The position numbers and the translations under genes are program-made. Of a stretch of DNA of 17,119 bases, positions 14,274 to 17,119 are shown one piece after another. The first letter of the stretch is position 1, and each line of letters starts with the position of its first letter. The DNA lies in contig LJUF01000017.1 in the NCBI GenBank assembly GCA_001303665.1, positions 1 to 17,119 of the forward strand. Direction: 5' to 3'. The notes below the pieces were generated by a model. That model had not been told where the DNA came from and made no database searches. It worked only from the letters and a program-made list of their open reading frames with translations. The DNA is from Phycisphaerae bacterium SM23_33 (lineage in GTDB: Bacteria; Planctomycetota; Phycisphaerae; SM23-33).

Positions 14274-17119
14274 AAGGCGGCCCTCTCCGTGGGTTTCGTG
14301 TCCCTGTCGGCGTCCTTTTGCACAGGGACGATTTTCAGGCTTTCCACGATCGCGTCAAACTCCTTCCGGGCGGCCTCGAACTGGTCCTTCCGGATGCGAA
14401 AGACGAACCAGTACACCTTCGACCTGCCCAGCACGTACGTCCGGTATTCCACCTTGTCGCCGGCCGTGTCCTGGTAGTCGGCGACGTATCGGGCCGTGGG
14501 CAGGCCGGCGGTTTCCAGCTCCGCCCAACTGCCCGGCCGAACTTTGTAGCCTTCGAAGAAGCCCTGCACCTTCGTTGCCGCCTGCTCGGCGTACTTGCGG
14601 GCCGAGGGGACTTCGGCCTCTCTCGGCCGGCCCGCCAGCAGGGCCGAGGTCTCCGGTTCGGGCGGAAGCAGGTGAAGTCGAAACTCCTCCTGCGGCTCGA
14701 GGTATGAGTGCCAGCCGGCCGGAAGCGCCAGCCGCACGCCGGATTTCGCGTCGGCAAGAAGCTCGGGCTCGGCTGGCTTTCGCACCAAGACCTCGGCCAG
14801 CTCCATGACCGCCGAGCCGGAATCGTACTTCACCAGGTACTTGTTCTCGTCGGCCGAGAACCACAGCGTGTGCTCCAGCCCCTTTGTTTCCCCGGAATAC
14901 ACCGCCAGGATGACCTTGTGGCAGTCGAACCGCCCGGCGGGGACCGCCAACTTCTCCTTGCTCACCACGCGGATCCTGCACTCAAGCGGCGTGCCGCCCA
15001 TGACGGGAAAGATGGGGAACGACCCCCGGTAGCCTTCCTTCAACGGCAGCCGGCGGATCAGGAACAGCGCCTGCTCGTTATCGTAGGCGACCTCCTCCAG
15101 GGATACGACACGAGTGACCGCAGACTTGCCCGGCGCCGCGACGGTCAGCTTCACCTTGCCCGCGGTGTACTCGGCCCGGTAATCACCCAGATTGCTGTTG
15201 AACGTCCTGGAGGAGATGGGGGCGAAGCTGTCGCGCCGGGCGTCCACGCGGGTGAACTGGCTCATCTCGCCGACCGGCACCACCAGCCACGATTCCACCC
15301 GCCAGGCGTCGACATCGCCCGATTTGACGGCCTTGGCGGTGTAAATCAGAGCACCGATCTCCATGCCCACCATGGACTTCAGCTTCAGGTGCATCTGCTC
15401 GCCGTCCTTCCAGGGGACGGGGGCGAGCTTCAGCGGCTCTGTGGCGGACACTTCGCCCTCTCCCAGCCGATAGCCGAAGCCGGTGGTGATGCTCCCCCCG
15501 GCAGGAACGATCTTCTCCACGAACAGCTCCCAGCGCCCATCGCGCTGCCGCCGGGCCATGTCCGCCGGCGTGGTGTCGAGCAGCTCGGCGCCTTTCGGCA
15601 GTCGGTATATTTCCAGGCGGCGGGTCCGCGCGCTGCCGGGCCAGTGCTGCTGGGAGAAGCGGAATACCCGATCCGAGCGCTTGACCAGGCCCACCGTCCC
15701 TTCGCTGGCCAGCAGCACCGCCTTGCCCGGAGCCACCGGCTCGTTCAGCGTCACCTGGTATCGGTAGATGTTGCCCTCGTGTGTGGCGGTGAACTTCACC
15801 GGCCGGCTCCGGTCGTCGCTCATCCGCTCCACCTCGACGTAGTCGGAGTTGATGAAGTGGCGCTGGCTCACCGGTGCGGAGGAAGTGTTGATGTGCTGCT
15901 CGATCAGCCGGAAACGGATGGTCCCGCCAGGCTGGACCTCGTTGATGGAAATCTGCGTGTATATGAGAGGCTTCACGGTCAGGTTCGCCGAGGCGGTGCC
16001 GAGGGCTTTGGCGGGATCCAGCTTCTGCTGCGGCGCGTCGTAGGCGTGCACGTCAATGACATACTCACCCGGAGGCAGCTCTTCGGCAGCACGGATGGTG
16101 CGGCCCCCCTTGGCCTGGCCGTAGACTACGCTGCTCGCGTCGGCCGGCAGGTCCGCGACACTCCACAGGGACTTGCCGTCGGCCTTCCGCTCGCGGACCG
16201 CAACGGCAAAGTTCCGAGCCTGCTTGGCAATCTCGGGATCCACCTGCCAGGCGATTTCCAGGTGACTGTACTCGTGGACTTCCCCGCCGGCTGCGGGCTG
16301 GCCTTCCTTCCCCTTCGGCACGACCTTCAAGGCGACACGCTCCTCTATCCTGCACCCGACGAACTCGGGGAACGGTTGGGTCGGCGCCGCCGCCGACGTG
16401 CCGTGCTGGAGCAGCTTGTAGCGGATCTTGATGTGTCTGGGTGGCTCGTTAACGAGCTGTAGAATCTGCAGGACCCCGATGCTGCCCTCGCGGGTCTTGA
16501 AGGCGTAGGAGCGGGGCAGTTCTCCCAGCGCACTCATGACGGCCGGCGTGCCGGGCTTGCCTTCGGAAAGGTCGTCCCGGATGCCTGTAAGATCAAGGCT
16601 TTCCCACTTGGGACCGGCCAGGGGAATCACGACCATGTCCACCCCCCACAGCCCCGGTCCGGCCGCGTTCGTCTCGGCTCCGCCATCAATGCCCTGAGCC
16701 GCCATCCAGGCCAGCGCTTGGTCCTTGCCTCCTCCCAGTCCCTTCGGCGGCGTGAAGAGCTTGCCGGCATCCAGATCAATCAGCCAGTCTCTGTTCATGC
16801 CGTCATCATTGACGGTCCGCTCGACGGCCTGGTTCAGCGGCAGATACTCCGGCGGCCGGGTCAGCTTGGCCAGCTCGGCCTCGGCCTTGGCGACGAACGT
16901 CCTCTGCTCGGGGAAGGAGCGGACCAGCTCGCGGAACTGCGCCACCGCCTGGACCTCGTCGCGTTTCTTCAGGTGGCACATGCCCAGCCGGTACAGCGCC
17001 TCGGCGACGTGGCGGCGATTGGCCTTGGACTCCTCGATGATCTGCTGGTAGATCTTCATGGCGGCGTCCAGGTCGCCGGCCGCCTGCTCCTTGTGAATGG
17101 CCTGTTCCAGCAGCACGGC
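14270..17119 (-). CDS. large TPR/DUF3108-like/PsbP-like protein, 5' end cut off
   Basis: The reading frame is open to the window edge, so the true N-terminus, probably with a signal peptide, lies outside; the visible part is 949 residues. Counting from the GTG codon at 17116: residues 1-85 form TPR-like helices (GDLDAAMKIYQQIIEES, AEALYRLGMCHLKKRDEVQAVAQF); 88-230 contain a segment with WLIDLDAGKLFTPP, which I recall from planctomycete secreted proteins beside TPRs; 235-540 are beta-rich and unassigned; 545-780 resemble DUF3108 (GEQMHLKLKS, RFDCHKVILAV, LWFSADENKYLVKYD); 786-930 resemble a PsbP/DcrB fold (SGVRLALPAGW, YRTYVLGRSKVYWFVF, FDAIVESLKIV). No catalytic motif is visible. Its stop codon overlaps the kinase start (GTGA), so it belongs to the same operon and may present a signal to the kinase at the envelope. 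Function unknown. Confidence 0.85.
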   Translation of the reverse strand, partial: AVLLEQAIHKEQAAGDLDAAMKIYQQIIEESKANRRHVAEALYRLGMCHLKKRDEVQAVAQFRELVRSFPEQRTFVAKAEAELAKLTRPPEYLPLNQAVERTVNDDGMNRDWLIDLDAGKLFTPPKGLGGGKDQALAWMAAQGIDGGAETNAAGPGLWGVDMVVIPLAGPKWESLDLTGIRDDLSEGKPGTPAVMSALGELPRSYAFKTREGSIGVLQILQLVNEPPRHIKIRYKLLQHGTSAAAPTQPFPEFVGCRIEERVALKVVPKGKEGQPAAGGEVHEYSHLEIAWQVDPEIAKQARNFAVAVRERKADGKSLWSVADLPADASSVVYGQAKGGRTIRAAEELPPGEYVIDVHAYDAPQQKLDPAKALGTASANLTVKPLIYTQISINEVQPGGTIRFRLIEQHINTSSAPVSQRHFINSDYVEVERMSDDRSRPVKFTATHEGNIYRYQVTLNEPVAPGKAVLLASEGTVGLVKRSDRVFRFSQQHWPGSARTRRLEIYRLPKGAELLDTTPADMARRQRDGRWELFVEKIVPAGGSITTGFGYRLGEGEVSATEPLKLAPVPWKDGEQMHLKLKSMVGMEIGALIYTAKAVKSGDVDAWRVESWLVVPVGEMSQFTRVDARRDSFAPISSRTFNSNLGDYRAEYTAGKVKLTVAAPGKSAVTRVVSLEEVAYDNEQALFLIRRLPLKEGYRGSFPIFPVMGGTPLECRIRVVSKEKLAVPAGRFDCHKVILAVYSGETKGLEHTLWFSADENKYLVKYDSGSAVMELAEVLVRKPAEPELLADAKSGVRLALPAGWHSYLEPQEEFRLHLLPPEPETSALLAGRPREAEVPSARKYAEQAATKVQGFFEGYKVRPGSWAELETAGLPTARYVADYQDTAGDKVEYRTYVLGRSKVYWFVFRIRKDQFEAARKEFDAIVESLKIVPVQKDADRDTKPTERAAL

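Noticed and set aside
12981..14477. Long frames on both strands across the histidine kinase (also 12895-14226 minus)
   Set aside because: They are Arg/Gly/Pro-rich shadows of a gene with complete kinase boxes.
14708..16462. Long plus-strand open frame of 584 codons opposite the large TPR protein
   Set aside because: It mirrors the minus-strand gene, has a composition typical of an antisense shadow and no domain. The minus-strand frame is longer and has recognisable folds.
1..17119. tRNA, rRNA, CRISPR repeats, insertion sequences or phage genes
   Set aside because: None was seen on reading; no regularly spaced repeats, transposase motifs or terminal inverted repeats with target duplications were found.

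Overview
The window is GC-rich and densely coding, with short or overlapping gene junctions and some GTG starts. A SecA-like ATPase beside an M50 protease fused to PqqD and HlyD parts, DUF3467, and a TPR/DUF3108-like/PsbP-like secreted protein next to a histidine kinase together suggest a planctomycete (PVC group, possibly Phycisphaerae-like). This is inferred from protein style; no rRNA or marker gene is present to prove it.

Left part (199-8017, all minus strand): a tight five-gene unit. Read in transcription order it encodes a secreted HlyD-type adaptor with a signal peptide, a DUF3467 protein with a short poly-Gln tract, a GAF-GAF-TM-HlyD protein, a PqqD-M50-HlyD membrane protease, and a shortened SecA-like ATPase. 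The gaps are 3, 32, 16 and 1 nt. A plausible sigma70-like promoter lies just upstream of the first gene. The unit looks like a dedicated export and processing machine built from known parts in an unusual combination, and is the best candidate here for an undescribed system. No ABC transporter, TolC or substrate gene is visible with it.

Middle part (8408-10376, plus strand): a divergently transcribed pterin operon. It holds a pteridine-reductase-type SDR, FolB, a short FolK-like protein lacking the catalytic half, and FolE, all overlapping by 4-8 nt. The SDR carries the Asp-x12-Tyr-x3-Lys arrangement of PTR1/FolM rather than the usual catalytic Ser. The operon could therefore serve tetrahydrofolate recycling or tetrahydromonapterin synthesis.

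Right part (10389-17119, minus strand): a stand-alone radical SAM protein with its own good promoter, then a three-gene signalling unit. That unit is a large secreted or periplasmic TPR/DUF3108-like/PsbP-like protein (5' end outside the window), a histidine kinase with a roughly 345-residue extracytoplasmic TPR-like sensor region, and an OmpR/PhoB-type response regulator. The large protein and the kinase overlap by GTGA, so they are probably translated together and may work together at the envelope. No tRNA, rRNA, CRISPR array, insertion sequence or phage gene was seen.
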